Positions 29,036 to 36,335 of a stretch of DNA of 36,335 nucleotides are shown here, in pieces. The translations under genes were made by a program, and so were the position numbers. The first letter of the stretch is position 1, and every line of letters starts with the position of its first letter. The notes under the pieces were generated by a model. It did not search any database, had not been told where the DNA came from, and was given only the letters and a program-made list of their open reading frames with translations. Where the stretch lies: positions 1-36,335 of the forward strand of contig NZ_JAOCDM010000046.1 in the NCBI RefSeq assembly GCF_029840925.1, written 5' to 3'. The stretch is from Pseudomonas sp. GD03858. GTDB taxonomy: Bacteria; Pseudomonadota; Gammaproteobacteria; Pseudomonadales; Pseudomonadaceae.

Positions 29036-29794
29036 GTGCGCTTCGCGGTTCTCGGAAGCGGCAGCCAGGGAAACGGCACGCTCATCGCCAGTGGTGACAC
29101 CTTCATCCTGGTCGACTGCGGCTTTTCCCTGCGCGAGACCGAGCGGCGCCTGGCGCTGCTCGGGGTGTCGGCCACGCAACTGAGCGCGGTGCTGGTGACC
29201 CATGAACATGCCGACCACGTGCATGGGGTGGGGTTGCTGTCGCGCCGCTACAATGTACCGGTCTACCTCAGCCAGGGTACCTTGCGCGGGCTGCGCAAGC
29301 CGGTTGAAGTGGCCGGTTTCATCGGTTGTGGCGACGTGCTGCGCATCGGCGAGCTGGAGGTCAGTGCCTCGCGGGTCGAGCATGACGCCTACGAGCCGTT
29401 GCAGTATGTGATCAGCGATGGTCGCCGCCGCTTTGGCATGCTGACCGACCTGGGCAGCTACGACAGCCATCTGTTGGCGCGTTACCAGGATCTGGATGCG
29501 TTGCTGATCGAGGCCAACCACTGCCGCGACCTGCTGGCCCGTGGGCACTACCCGCGCTTTCTCAAGCTGCGGGTCGGCGGCAGCCAGGGACATTTGAACA
29601 ACCACCAGGCCGCGAGCCTGGTGGCCGAGTTGGGCTGGCAACGCCTGCAGCACCTGGTGCTGGCCCACCTCAGCAGCAAGAACAACCTGCCACACCTGGC
29701 CCGCCAGTGCTTTGTCGACGCCCTCGGGTGCGACCCGGACTGGCTCCAGGTGGCCAACCAAGATCAAGGGCTCGACTGGCGCCAGATCGCCTAG
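29036..29794 (+). CDS. MBL-fold metallohydrolase (YycJ/WalJ-like)
   Basis: The 252-residue protein has the metallo-beta-lactamase motif THEHADH (55-61), an Asp in LVDCGFS, a third motif TDLGSYD and a late AHLSSKNN. It begins [15 protein letters not shown], the pattern of the YycJ/WalJ group, some of which act on DNA ends or phosphodiesters. The exact substrate is unknown. The start is GTG at 29036, right after the bamC TAA. purC follows 29 bp later, an arrangement shared with P. aeruginosa. Confidence 0.87.
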   Translation: MRFAVLGSGSQGNGTLIASGDTFILVDCGFSLRETERRLALLGVSATQLSAVLVTHEHADHVHGVGLLSRRYNVPVYLSQGTLRGLRKPVEVAGFIGCGDVLRIGELEVSASRVEHDAYEPLQYVISDGRRRFGMLTDLGSYDSHLLARYQDLDALLIEANHCRDLLARGHYPRFLKLRVGGSQGHLNNHQAASLVAELGWQRLQHLVLAHLSSKNNLPHLARQCFVDALGCDPDWLQVANQDQGLDWRQIA

Positions 29795-29823
29795 CCCACC
29801 TACTCAAGCAAGCGGAGCCCATC

Positions 29824-30534
29824 ATGGAAAAACGCGACGAACTCTACCGCGGCAAGGCCAAATCGGTTTACAAAACTGACGACGCCGACCGCTTGATCCT
29901 GCTGTTCCGTAACGACACCTCGGCGTTCGACGGCAAGCGCATCGAACAACTCGACCGCAAGGGCATGGTGAACAACAAGTTCAATGCCTTCATCATGCAG
30001 AAGCTCGAAGAAGCCGGCGTGCCGACCCAGTTCGACAAGCTGCTGGGCGACAACGAGTGCCTGGTGAAGAAGCTCGACATGATCCCGGTCGAGTGCGTGG
30101 TGCGCAACTATGCCGCCGGCAGCCTGGTCAAGCGCCTGGGCGTGGAGGAGGGCATCAAGCTGGAGCCGTCCACCTTCGAGCTGTTCCTGAAGAACGACGA
30201 GAAGGGCGACCCCTTCATTAACGAATCCCACGTTGTCGCTTTCGGCTGGGGTACCGCCGAACAGCTGGCCGAGATGAAGAAGCTGTCGCTGAAGGTCAAC
30301 GAAGTGCTGAGCAAGCTGTTCGATGACGCGGGCCTCTTGCTGGTCGACTTCAAGCTGGAGTTCGGCGTGTTCCACGGCCAGATCGTCCTGGGCGACGAGT
30401 TCAGCCCGGACGGCTGCCGCCTGTGGGACAAGGAAACCCGCAAGAAGATGGACAAGGACCGCTTCCGCCAGGGTCTGGGCGACGTGATCGAAGCCTACGA
30501 AGAAGTCGCCAAGCGCCTGGGCGTGCCGCTGTAA
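29824..30534 (+). CDS. purC: SAICAR synthetase
   Basis: PurC joins aspartate to CAIR in step 8 of purine synthesis, using ATP. The 236-residue protein has the N-terminal YRGKAKSVY, the SAICAR signature [15 protein letters not shown] and LVDFKLEFG. The ATG at 29824 has AAGCGGAG upstream; the open frame extends further but the extra 39 residues are not family sequence. It ends the dapA-bamC-MBL-purC run. A tRNA promoter begins about 50 bp later. Confidence 0.97.
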   Translation: MEKRDELYRGKAKSVYKTDDADRLILLFRNDTSAFDGKRIEQLDRKGMVNNKFNAFIMQKLEEAGVPTQFDKLLGDNECLVKKLDMIPVECVVRNYAAGSLVKRLGVEEGIKLEPSTFELFLKNDEKGDPFINESHVVAFGWGTAEQLAEMKKLSLKVNEVLSKLFDDAGLLLVDFKLEFGVFHGQIVLGDEFSPDGCRLWDKETRKKMDKDRFRQGLGDVIEAYEEVAKRLGVPL

Positions 30535-30587
30535 GCGGCGCGTTCACGCAAGCGCCTGATACCACGCGAATTTTTTTCAAAAAAGGT

Positions 30588-30615
30588 TTGCCAGAAACGA
30601 AATCGCTGGTATGAT
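30588..30615 (+). promoter_or_regulatory. Promoter of tRNA-Ser
   Basis: TTGCCA (30588-30593), a 16-bp spacer and TATGAT (30610-30615) are followed by a GC-only discriminator GCGCGCC, the hallmark of stringently controlled tRNA/rRNA promoters. The tRNA begins 10 bp after the -10. Confidence 0.75.
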
Positions 30616-30625
30616 GCGCGCCATT

Positions 30626-30715
30626 GGAGAGATGCCGGAGTGGTCGAACGGGACGGATTCGAAATCCGTTGTACTGGCAACAGTACCTAGGGTTCAAATC
30701 CCTATCTCTCCGCCA
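30626..30715 (+). tRNA. tRNA-Ser (CGA)
   Basis: A 90-nt class II tRNA folds from the sequence: acceptor GGAGAGA with TCTCTCC, discriminator G and encoded CCA (30713-30715). The anticodon arm ACGGA-TTCGAAA-TCCGT has anticodon CGA. A long variable arm (around GTACTGGCAACAGTAC) and a T-loop GGTTCAAATCC complete it. It reads UCG serine codons. A terminator follows 9 bp later. No integrase or duplicated 3' end is seen nearby. Confidence 0.97.
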
Positions 30716-30724
30716 TACATGAGA

Positions 30725-30756
30725 AAGCCCCGAGATGAAAGTCTCGGGGCTTTTTT
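30725..30756 (+). terminator. Terminator after tRNA-Ser
   Basis: AGCCCCGAGA (30726-30735) pairs with TCTCGGGGCT (30742-30751) around TGAAAG, followed by a six-T run. Confidence 0.9.
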
Positions 30757-30944
30757 CATTGCCCCTCATTTTTTTGCAGCGGCTTCGCCAATAGCCGGCA
30801 TTGGCGTCTGGGCATCAAGCGCGCAAAGAACTGGAGGCAGCAGGAAACCGCTAGCGTCATCCGCTGCTGGCAACCTGCCACGATTTGCAGCCGCATCACG
30901 CGTCGTAGAGAATCGCGACCTTTGTTTGCGTAAGGATGCGTGCA

Positions 30945-31424
30945 ATGAAGTTCGAAGGGACTTTCCAATACATGGGCAACCACGGGATCGTCTTCAACGT
31001 CTCGCAGATCACCCTGACCGACAGCGAGCGCGGGCGCCTGCGCGAGCTGCATTTCGGCGAAGCGAGAAGCGCCCATTACGAGGTCAACAGCAAGGTTGTC
31101 GAGACGTACGACAGGATGTTGGCCAAGGGGCTTCCCTGTGTGATGAAGATCGGCATCTCCAAGCCGCTGACCCGCCAGCAGGGCGATACCCTCAATGCCC
31201 AGCGCACCAAGGTTGCCAACCTCGCCGCCTCGGCGTTCGCCGCTGCCACCAGTTCTGTAGCATCGCCCTACGTTGGTGTGCCGGTGGGCGCTGGGGTACG
31301 TGCTTATGCCAATGACGTCCTGCCCACCTATCATGCCGGCGATGTGCTGGTCAGCATCGAGGCGCAGGTCAATGGCGGCATCGGGCCGCAGCACACCACC
31401 TCGACCCTGATTATCAAGACCTGA
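30945..31424 (+). CDS. Hypothetical protein with central small-residue hydrophobic stretch
   Basis: I do not recognise this 159-residue protein. The first 90 residues look like a soluble mixed alpha/beta domain. Residues about 90-120 are rich in Ala, Ser, Gly and Val (VANLAASAFAAATSSV, then GVPVGAGVRAY), a pattern able to enter or line a membrane. The end is beta-rich. There is no signal peptide. TAAGGA at 30931-30936 fits the ATG at 30945 better than the ATG at 30936. A small membrane protein gene follows 11 bp later. It could be a stand-alone cargo or toxin-like protein, but that is speculation. Confidence 0.7.
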   Translation: MKFEGTFQYMGNHGIVFNVSQITLTDSERGRLRELHFGEARSAHYEVNSKVVETYDRMLAKGLPCVMKIGISKPLTRQQGDTLNAQRTKVANLAASAFAAATSSVASPYVGVPVGAGVRAYANDVLPTYHAGDVLVSIEAQVNGGIGPQHTTSTLIIKT

Positions 31425-31435
31425 GGGAGGCGTCT

Positions 31436-31678
31436 GTGTCCGAAATTATCTATGCGGTCATCGCCCTGGTGCTTTACGGCCTGCTGGATCGGTTTCTCAG
31501 GCCTTACCCGCTGCGCAAGTGGCTTGGGGTGGCGTTGGTGGTGATCGGTGTTGGCGGTTGCATCGTTGTCAGCCAGGCCCGTTTGTTCGGGTTGGACTTG
31601 GGATTGCTGTCGGTGCTTGCCACGGGGGTGGGCGTGGGCCTGTTCGTGAGGCGGCGACGATTCGAACAGGTTGGTTGA
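31436..31678 (+). CDS. Small hypothetical membrane protein
   Basis: The 80-residue protein has hydrophobic segments at about 4-18, 28-46 and 53-70, and a basic C-terminal end (RRRRF), giving two or three membrane passes. The GTG at 31436 is preceded by GGGAGG, a strong ribosome site. It lies 11 bp after the preceding unknown gene, so the two are almost certainly co-transcribed. I do not recognise the family. A role as membrane partner or protector of the upstream product is conjecture. Confidence 0.65.
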   Translation: MSEIIYAVIALVLYGLLDRFLRPYPLRKWLGVALVVIGVGGCIVVSQARLFGLDLGLLSVLATGVGVGLFVRRRRFEQVG

Positions 31679-31754
31679 TGCGATAAAGATCCTTGCCGGT
31701 ATCTTGGCTGAGGTTTTTCGAGGTGTTCGACGTTAGCGTTGCAGCGCCTTTCAG

Positions 31755-32003
31755 ATCGAGCGCCGCCCGCGCGGCGCATCGCGACGCAAGGCCGCTCCTA
31801 CATCTGTTTCGGGCCAGTCAATCCTGTGCCATTACCTCGTCCGCCTTGTTGGTCCGACGCGGTTTCAGTGTGGGCACCACTGGCGCCTCACCTGTCTCAA
31901 GACAGGCACCAAGGCGGGCAACCATGGCCTGACAGGTTCGGCACGTTGCAACAAATGTAGGAGCGGCCTTGCGTCGCGATGCGCCGCGCGGGCGGCGCTC
32001 GAT
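31755..32003. repeat. 49-bp perfect inverted repeat with REP cores, 151-bp spacer
   Basis: The arm 31755-31803 is an exact reverse complement of 31955-32003. Each contains a REP core (GGAGCGGCCTTGCGTCGCG) extended by GATGCGCCGCGCGGG. Weaker matching continues outward (GCAGCGCC / GGCGCTGC). The spacer shows no gene. Confidence 0.9.
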
Positions 32004-32100
32004 TTGGTAGGCGCTGCAAGGGGCGCGGCGGACACCTGGTGGCCTTCACTCGGTCAATCGCTCTCGCGCCCAAAGATCTTGAAATGCAGGCATCCTGGCT

Positions 32101-32132
32101 AAAAGCCCCATAGTTCGCGTTACGGGGCTTTC
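32101..32132. terminator. Terminator-like hairpin, possibly bidirectional
   Basis: AAAGCCCC (32102-32109) pairs with GGGGCTTT (32124-32131) around 14 bases. It is not directly behind any gene. Confidence 0.5.
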
Positions 32133-32206
32133 TGCATTAAACAGCAGGGCCATTCGTTCAAGGCTTTTGCGATTCTTGGGTATGAACGCTCCAGTTCAAG
32201 AACGCC

Positions 32207-32275
32207 GGGGTCGCTTTGCGACCCTTTCGCGACACAAGGCCGCTCCTACAGGGTGCGCGGTAGCCTGTAGGAAGG
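32207..32275. repeat. REP element with truncated partner
   Basis: A GGGTCGCtttGCGACCC hairpin is followed by CGCGACACAAGGCCGCTCCTACAG. The partner that should complete the pair breaks off after CCTGTAGGA. The wider gap 31679-32472 has repeats but no gene I can support. Confidence 0.7.
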
Positions 32276-32358
32276 GGGCGATCTGCGCGAACTACGCCAA
32301 CCTGTAACGTTTTAGCAAGTAGTTCAATACGCTTAGTTACCGTGCCGACAACTTGTTA

Positions 32359-32425
32359 GTTGACCCCCGTCAACGAGTGCAACTGTACTAACGCCTTTCG
32401 CTCACACCCCCTTTTCCCGTATGAT
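32359..32425 (+). promoter_or_regulatory. yhfL promoter region with GTTGAC palindrome
   Basis: GTTGAC-CCCC-GTCAAC (32359-32374) overlaps CAACT-TGTT-AGTTG, and a TATGAT -10 box at 32420-32425 is followed by a GC-rich CCGCGCGCC discriminator. The -35 (TTCGCT, 32397-32402) is weak, so an activator may help. Confidence 0.45.
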
Positions 32426-32472
32426 CCGCGCGCCATCAGTGTGATGGTGGATCATGGATTATAAGGATTGTT

Positions 32473-32664
32473 ATGAAAAAGCTGATCAAAGCTACTGTCG
32501 CTGTTGCTGTCGTTTCGGGCGTTGCCCTGCTGTCCGGCTGCACCGGCCAGGTCTACAACCAGCCTAAGAACTGCTCGTACGACTACCTGTTCCACCCATC
32601 GGTTTCCATCTCCAAGATCATCGGCGGCTGCGGCCCGATCGATAAACTGCCTCAGCAGCAGTAA
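32473..32664 (+). CDS. Small lipoprotein, YhfL/DUF4223 family
   Basis: The 63-residue protein has a signal peptide ending in a lipobox Leu-Ser-Gly-Cys23, followed by TGQVYNQPKNCSYDYLFHPS and ISKIIGGCGP. This closely follows my memory of E. coli YhfL (KNCSYDYLLHPAISISKIIGGCGP). It should be a small lipid-anchored envelope protein with two more cysteines that might form a disulfide. Function is unknown. TAAGGA (32462-32467) precedes the ATG, and a strong terminator follows, so it is a single-gene unit. Confidence 0.88.
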   Translation: MKKLIKATVAVAVVSGVALLSGCTGQVYNQPKNCSYDYLFHPSVSISKIIGGCGPIDKLPQQQ

Positions 32665-32708
32665 TCTTGGAAATACCCTGATCGGGTCGCTCGCGGCCTG
32701 ATCCAAGA

Positions 32709-32739
32709 CCCCCGGCCATGGATGTGGCCGGGGGTTTTT
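32709..32739 (+). terminator. Rho-independent terminator after yhfL
   Basis: CCCCCGGCC (32709-32717) pairs with GGCCGGGGG (32726-32734), followed by TTTTT. Confidence 0.92.
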
Positions 32740-32800
32740 GTTTTTAGGGCGTGGTGGCTTGTCGCGTGGCAACCTGTCGTCTTGACGCCCCGGCCCGCGT

Positions 32801-32828
32801 TTGTTTGTGCTGGCAATTCGGTTACAAT
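32801..32828 (+). promoter_or_regulatory. Candidate mqo promoter
   Basis: TTGTTT (32801-32806), a 16-bp spacer and TACAAT (32823-32828) would give a leader of about 155 nt before the mqo ATG. Confidence 0.45.
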
Positions 32829-32989
32829 CCGTAAATCGTTTCAGCCTTGTCGGTCAATCCGACCAAAGGCTGGCACGTCCAATGTCTCTCTGGCTGCTGA
32901 ACAATGATCACAACAAGCCTGCGCTGAAGAACATGGAAATCCGGGCCAGCCACAGGCCCACCCTCCGTTCTACTGACTGGAATCGATCA

Positions 32990-34627
32990 ATGTTCAAGAA
33001 AGCTGGCAAGACCTTGCTGGGTCTGGCAGTCGCGGCGAGCTTCATGCAAGCGCATGCCGAAGACACCAAGAAAGTCGACGTGCTGCTGGTCGGCGGCGGC
33101 ATCATGAGTTCCACCCTGGCGGTCTGGCTCAACGAGCTGGAGCCGACCTGGTCGATGGAAATGGTCGAGCGCCTGGATGGCGTCGCCGAAGAGAGCTCCA
33201 ACGGCTGGAACAACGCCGGTACCGGCCACTCCGCGCTGGCCGAGCTGAACTACACCCCGCTGGACAAAGATGGCAAGGTCAACATCACCAAGGCCATCGA
33301 GATCAACGAGTCGTTCCAGATCTCCCGCCAGTTCTGGGCCTGGCAGGTACGCCAGGGCGTGCTGAAGAACCCGCACTCGTTCATCAACACCACCCCGCAC
33401 ATGAGCTTCGTCTGGGGCGATGACAACATCAAGTTCCTGAAACAGCGCTACGACGCCCTGCAGGCCAGCCCGCTGTTCCGTTCGATGCAGTACTCGGAAG
33501 ACCACGCGCAGATCGCCAAGTGGGTCCCGCTGATGATGGAAGGCCGCGATCCAAGCCAGAAGCTGGCCGTGACCTGGAGCCCGATCGGCACCGACGTCAA
33601 CTTCGGTGAGATCACCCGTCAGTTCGTCGGTCACCTGAAGACCAAAGAGAACTTCGACCTGAAGCTGTCCAGCGAAGTGCAGGACATCACCCGCAACGAA
33701 GACGGCTCCTGGCACGTCGAGTACAAGAACCTGAAGGATGGCACCGAGCACGCCACCGACGCCAAGTTCCTGTTCATCGGCGCCGGCGGCGGCGCGCTGA
33801 AGCTGCTGCAGAAGTCGGGCATTCCGGAAGCCAAGGAATACGCAGGCTTCCCGGTGGGCGGTTCGTTCCTGGTGACCGAGAACCCGACCGTTGCCATGCA
33901 GCACATGGCCAAGGCCTACGGCATCGCCTCGACCGGCGCGCCACCCATGTCGGTTCCGCACCTGGATACCCGCGTGCTGGACGGCAAGCGCGTGATCCTG
34001 TTCGGGCCATTCGCCACCTTCTCGACCAAGTTCCTGAAGAACGGCTCGTACCTGGACCTGCTGAGCAGCACCACCACCCACAACGTCTGGCCGATGGCCC
34101 GTGTCGGCATCGACCAGTACCCGCTGGTCGAGTACCTCGCCGGCCAGCTGATGCAGTCCGACGACGACCGTTTCGCCGCCCTGCAGACCTACTTCCCGAA
34201 CGCCAAGAAGGAAGACTGGAAACTGTGGCAGGCCGGTCAGCGCGTGCAGATCATCAAGCGTGACGCCGACAAGGGCGGCGTGCTGAAGCTGGGCACCGAG
34301 GTCGTGGCTTCCGAAGACCGTACCATCGCCGGCCTGCTGGGCGCCTCGCCAGGTGCCTCGACCGCCGCGCCGATCATGCTCAACGTGCTGGAAACCGTGT
34401 TCAAGGAGAAGGTCGCCACTCCTGAGTGGCAGGCCCGGATCAAGGAGATCGTCCCGAGCTACGGTACCAAGCTGAACGATTCGGCCGCCGCCACCCAGAA
34501 AGAGTGGGACTACACCGCCGAAGTCCTGCAGCTGGAGAAGCCGCCGGTGATCGACCAGAGCGTCAAGACCACCGTGGCGCCAGCCGCACCGGTCGAGAGC
34601 AAGCCTGCGAACGACATGGCGCTGTAA
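32990..34627 (+). CDS. mqo: Malate:quinone oxidoreductase with N-terminal signal-like sequence
   Basis: MQO oxidises malate to oxaloacetate and passes electrons to quinone; it is an FAD enzyme on the membrane. The protein is 545 residues. The FAD motif [16 protein letters not shown] is at about 29-44, and the family's [21 protein letters not shown] follows. Before it, residues 1-23 form a Sec-type signal (KK near the start, a hydrophobic core, AHA cleavage site). The C-terminus has a Pro/Ala/Val tail. It is therefore longer than the usual ~500-residue cytoplasmic-face enzyme. I chose ATG 32990 over an in-frame 32801 start, since the signal begins there. Confidence 0.92.
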   Translation: MFKKAGKTLLGLAVAASFMQAHAEDTKKVDVLLVGGGIMSSTLAVWLNELEPTWSMEMVERLDGVAEESSNGWNNAGTGHSALAELNYTPLDKDGKVNITKAIEINESFQISRQFWAWQVRQGVLKNPHSFINTTPHMSFVWGDDNIKFLKQRYDALQASPLFRSMQYSEDHAQIAKWVPLMMEGRDPSQKLAVTWSPIGTDVNFGEITRQFVGHLKTKENFDLKLSSEVQDITRNEDGSWHVEYKNLKDGTEHATDAKFLFIGAGGGALKLLQKSGIPEAKEYAGFPVGGSFLVTENPTVAMQHMAKAYGIASTGAPPMSVPHLDTRVLDGKRVILFGPFATFSTKFLKNGSYLDLLSSTTTHNVWPMARVGIDQYPLVEYLAGQLMQSDDDRFAALQTYFPNAKKEDWKLWQAGQRVQIIKRDADKGGVLKLGTEVVASEDRTIAGLLGASPGASTAAPIMLNVLETVFKEKVATPEWQARIKEIVPSYGTKLNDSAAATQKEWDYTAEVLQLEKPPVIDQSVKTTVAPAAPVESKPANDMAL

Positions 34628-34661
34628 GGCCCCTGCTTGCCGGGCTTGCCCGGCAACACCG

Positions 34662-34699
34662 ACCACGAGGATCGCCCCTGGCGGCCTCGTGGTTTTTTT
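34662..34699 (+). terminator. Rho-independent terminator after mqo
   Basis: ACCACGAGG (34662-34670) pairs with CCTCGTGGT (34685-34693), followed by a seven-T run. Confidence 0.9.
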
Positions 34700-34743
34700 G
34701 TGCCTGCCAAAGATTGCCCAGCCCGTCGGGCCCGCACTGTCCT

Positions 34744-34777
34744 CTGTGGGAGCGGGTTTATCGGACCGCTCCCACAG
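34744..34777. repeat. REP-like palindrome
   Basis: CTGTGGGAGCGG (34744-34755) pairs with CCGCTCCCACAG (34766-34777) around 10 bases. It lies between convergent mqo and arsR. Confidence 0.75.
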
Positions 34778-34818
34778 GATCCTCGCTGTCTCAGGTACTG
34801 CAGGATCTTTCGACAGGC

Positions 34819-35127
34819 TCAACGCTGCTCGAGAATGCTGCCCAGCAACCCCGGAAAGCGGCTTTCGAGCGCGTCGCCGCGCAGCGAGTTCATGTGCGTG
34901 GTGCCGACGTTGCGGGTGTACACCAGCCCGGAATCACGCAATACGCGAAAGTGATGGGACATGCTGGACTTGGGTCGGCCACCGTCCAGTTCGCCGCAGC
35001 TGGCCTCGGCGACGCCCGCCAGGTGGCGCACGATTTCCATGCGCACAGGGTCGCTCAGGGCATAGAGCAGGCGCTCCAGCGTCAGGTCTTCGGGATTGGG
35101 GTGGGTATAGGCTCGCATGGACGACAT
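34819..35127 (-). CDS. ArsR/SmtB-family transcriptional regulator
   Basis: The 102-residue protein has an ArsR winged helix: LLYALSDPVRMEIVRHLAG, CGELDGGRPKSSMSHHFRVLRDSGLV and a wing around YTRNVGTTHMNSLR. It has a single cysteine and no metal-binding ELCVC motif, so it is probably not a metal sensor; redox or ligand sensing is possible. The start is uncertain: ATGs at 35154, 35127 and 35118 are in frame and none has a good ribosome site. It diverges from xenA across a 72-bp gap with a perfect palindrome and probably regulates it. Confidence 0.85.
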   Translation of the reverse strand: MSSMRAYTHPNPEDLTLERLLYALSDPVRMEIVRHLAGVAEASCGELDGGRPKSSMSHHFRVLRDSGLVYTRNVGTTHMNSLRGDALESRFPGLLGSILEQR

Positions 35128-35155
35128 GATAACGGGGGTTTCACAAATTGCCATA

Positions 35156-35173
35156 GTTCGAATATGATCGAAC
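35156..35173. promoter_or_regulatory. Perfect palindrome, likely ArsR operator for arsR/xenA
   Basis: GTTCGA-ATATGA-TCGAAC is an exact inverted repeat with 6-bp arms in the divergent promoter region, 26 bp before the xenA ATG. Its size and place fit a winged-helix dimer site. Confidence 0.6.
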
Positions 35174-35199
35174 AATCGTAAACGTCCTGGAGTCTCGTC

Positions 35200-36291
35200 A
35201 TGGCTGCATTGTTCGAACCCTATACCCTCAAAGACGTCACCCTGCGCAACCGCATCGCCATTCCGCCGATGTGCCAGTACATGGCCGAAGACGGCCTGAT
35301 CAACGACTGGCACCATGTCCACCTGGCCGGCCTGGCCCGTGGCGGTGCCGGACTGGTGGTGGTCGAGGCCACCGCCGTTTCGCCGGAAGGGCGCATCACC
35401 CCCGGCTGCGCGGGCATCTGGAACGACGCCCAGGCCCAGGCCTTCGTGCCGGTGGTCAAGGCAATCAAGGCCGCAGGTTCCGTGCCGGGCATCCAGATCG
35501 CCCACGCCGGTCGCAAGGCCAGCGCCAACCGTCCCTGGGAAGGTGACGACCATATCGCCGCCGACGATGCCCGTGGCTGGGACACCATCGCCCCGTCCGC
35601 CATCGCCTTCGGCGGCAACCTGCCGAAAGTGCCGAAGGCCATGACCCTGGACGATATCGCCCGGGTCAAGCAGGACTTCGTCGATGCCGCGCGCCGTGCC
35701 CGCGATGCCGGCTTCGAGTGGATCGAGCTGCACTTTGCCCATGGTTACCTGGGCCAGAGCTTCTTCTCCGAGCACTCCAACCAGCGTACCGACGCCTATG
35801 GCGGCAGCTTCGACAACCGTACGCGCTTCCTGCTGGAAACCCTGGCTGCAGTACGTGAGGTGTGGCCGGAGAACCTGCCGCTGACCGCTCGCTTTGGCGT
35901 GGTGGAATACGATGGCCGTGACGAGCAGACCCTGCAGGAGTCCATCGAACTGGCCCGTCGCTTCAAGGCTGGCGGCCTCGATCTGCTGAGTGTCAGCGTC
36001 GGCTTCACCATTCCCCAGACCAACATCCCGTGGGGCCCGGCGTTCCTGGGGCCGATCGCCGAGCGGGTGCGCCGCGAAGCGAAGCTGCCGGTGACCTCGG
36101 CCTGGGGCTTTGGCACGCCGGAGTTGGCCGAGGGCGCTTTGCAGGCCAACCAGCTCGACCTGGTGTCGGTGGGACGTGCGCACCTGGCTGATCCGCACTG
36201 GCCGTATGCTGCTGCCAAGGCACTGGGCGTGGACAAGGCGGCGTGGACGCTGCCGGCGCCTTATGCGCACTGGCTTGAGCGGTATCGCTGA
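35200..36291 (+). CDS. xenA: Xenobiotic reductase XenA (Old Yellow Enzyme family)
   Basis: XenA is an FMN-dependent, NAD(P)H-using ene-reductase that acts on activated alkenes and can reduce nitrate esters and nitro compounds. The 363-residue protein has the length and near-complete sequence I recall for P. putida XenA. It has Cys25 in PPMCQY, which tunes flavin potential, the substrate-binding pair His178 and His181 with Tyr183, and the aromatic C-terminus APYAHWLERYR. CTGGAG precedes the ATG. It diverges from the ArsR gene, which probably controls it. No terminator is visible in the last 44 bp of the window. Confidence 0.95.
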   Translation: MAALFEPYTLKDVTLRNRIAIPPMCQYMAEDGLINDWHHVHLAGLARGGAGLVVVEATAVSPEGRITPGCAGIWNDAQAQAFVPVVKAIKAAGSVPGIQIAHAGRKASANRPWEGDDHIAADDARGWDTIAPSAIAFGGNLPKVPKAMTLDDIARVKQDFVDAARRARDAGFEWIELHFAHGYLGQSFFSEHSNQRTDAYGGSFDNRTRFLLETLAAVREVWPENLPLTARFGVVEYDGRDEQTLQESIELARRFKAGGLDLLSVSVGFTIPQTNIPWGPAFLGPIAERVRREAKLPVTSAWGFGTPELAEGALQANQLDLVSVGRAHLADPHWPYAAAKALGVDKAAWTLPAPYAHWLERYR

Positions 36292-36335
36292 GTGAGGCTG
36301 GGGCTGCTCTCATGAGGCAAGACCTAATTCTTTGA

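Noticed and set aside
30626..30715. tRNA-Ser as attachment site of an integrated island
   Set aside because: No integrase, no repeated 3' end of the tRNA and no clear change in base composition are seen in the following sequence.
32801..32989. In-frame extension of mqo to a start at 32801
   Set aside because: It would place 63 non-family residues ahead of a good signal peptide and overlaps the likely promoter.
34819..36270. 483-codon reverse frame covering arsR and the antisense of xenA
   Set aside because: Only the last ~102 codons resemble a protein family (ArsR). The rest is antisense to xenA, kept open by GC-rich codon bias.

Overview
The window looks like a chromosomal segment of a Pseudomonas putida-group bacterium. 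The DNA is GC-rich. Gene order and protein sequences are typical of Pseudomonas: yceD-rpmF-plsX-fabD-fabG-acpP-fabF-pabC-mltG-tmk-holB, a PuuP-like permease beside a dCache chemoreceptor, nadA/bepA/tusA/perM/bcp/gcvR/dapA/bamC/purC, a YhfL-type lipoprotein, malate:quinone oxidoreductase and XenA. REP-type palindromes built on 'GTAGGAGCGGCCTTG' and 'GTGGGAGCGGGCTTG' cores lie in many gaps. I see no phage, transposase, integrase, CRISPR array or plasmid gene.

Region 1 (1-10289) is a core cluster for translation, lipid and envelope synthesis. A cut-off maf/yceF gene diverges from yceD-rpmF-plsX-fabD-fabG-acpP-fabF-pabC-mltG-tmk-holB-tatD. The acyl-ACP:phosphate acyltransferase, malonyl transacylase, ketoreductase, acyl carrier protein and ketosynthase work together in fatty-acid and phospholipid synthesis. 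The later genes overlap or nearly touch, which suggests translational coupling. The pilZ gene that sits between holB and tatD in P. aeruginosa is missing.

Region 2 (10290-14728) holds a probable RgsA small RNA, a class-V aminotransferase-fold enzyme diverging from a TetR regulator, a stand-alone MoaA-like radical-SAM protein, a DUF4823 lipoprotein and a DUF1285 protein.

Region 3 (14729-15610) is the most unusual stretch. Two ~260-bp copies of a repeat face each other around an 89-bp centre. Each copy can fold into several hairpins, and where the copies differ the changes are often paired so that the stems are kept. Two hexanucleotide arrays lie in the centre and just beyond the right arm. 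The region separates two gene blocks that, from memory, are far apart in P. putida KT2440.

Region 4 (15611-31678) starts with a probable polyamine chemoreceptor and a PuuP-like permease, the latter with a possible 28-codon leader ORF. It continues with DUF945, nadA, bepA, tusA-like, perM, bcp, gcvR, dapA, bamC, an MBL-fold hydrolase, purC, tRNA-Ser(CGA) and two adjacent unknown genes. dapA (lysine/diaminopimelate), nadA (NAD) and purC (purines) are biosynthetic; bepA and bamC serve the outer membrane.

Region 5 (31679-36335) begins with a repeat-rich gap, then yhfL, an mqo with an apparent Sec signal peptide, and a divergent arsR/xenA pair sharing a perfect palindrome as likely operator. Identifications come from reading translated sequence and recalled family knowledge; no database search was run.
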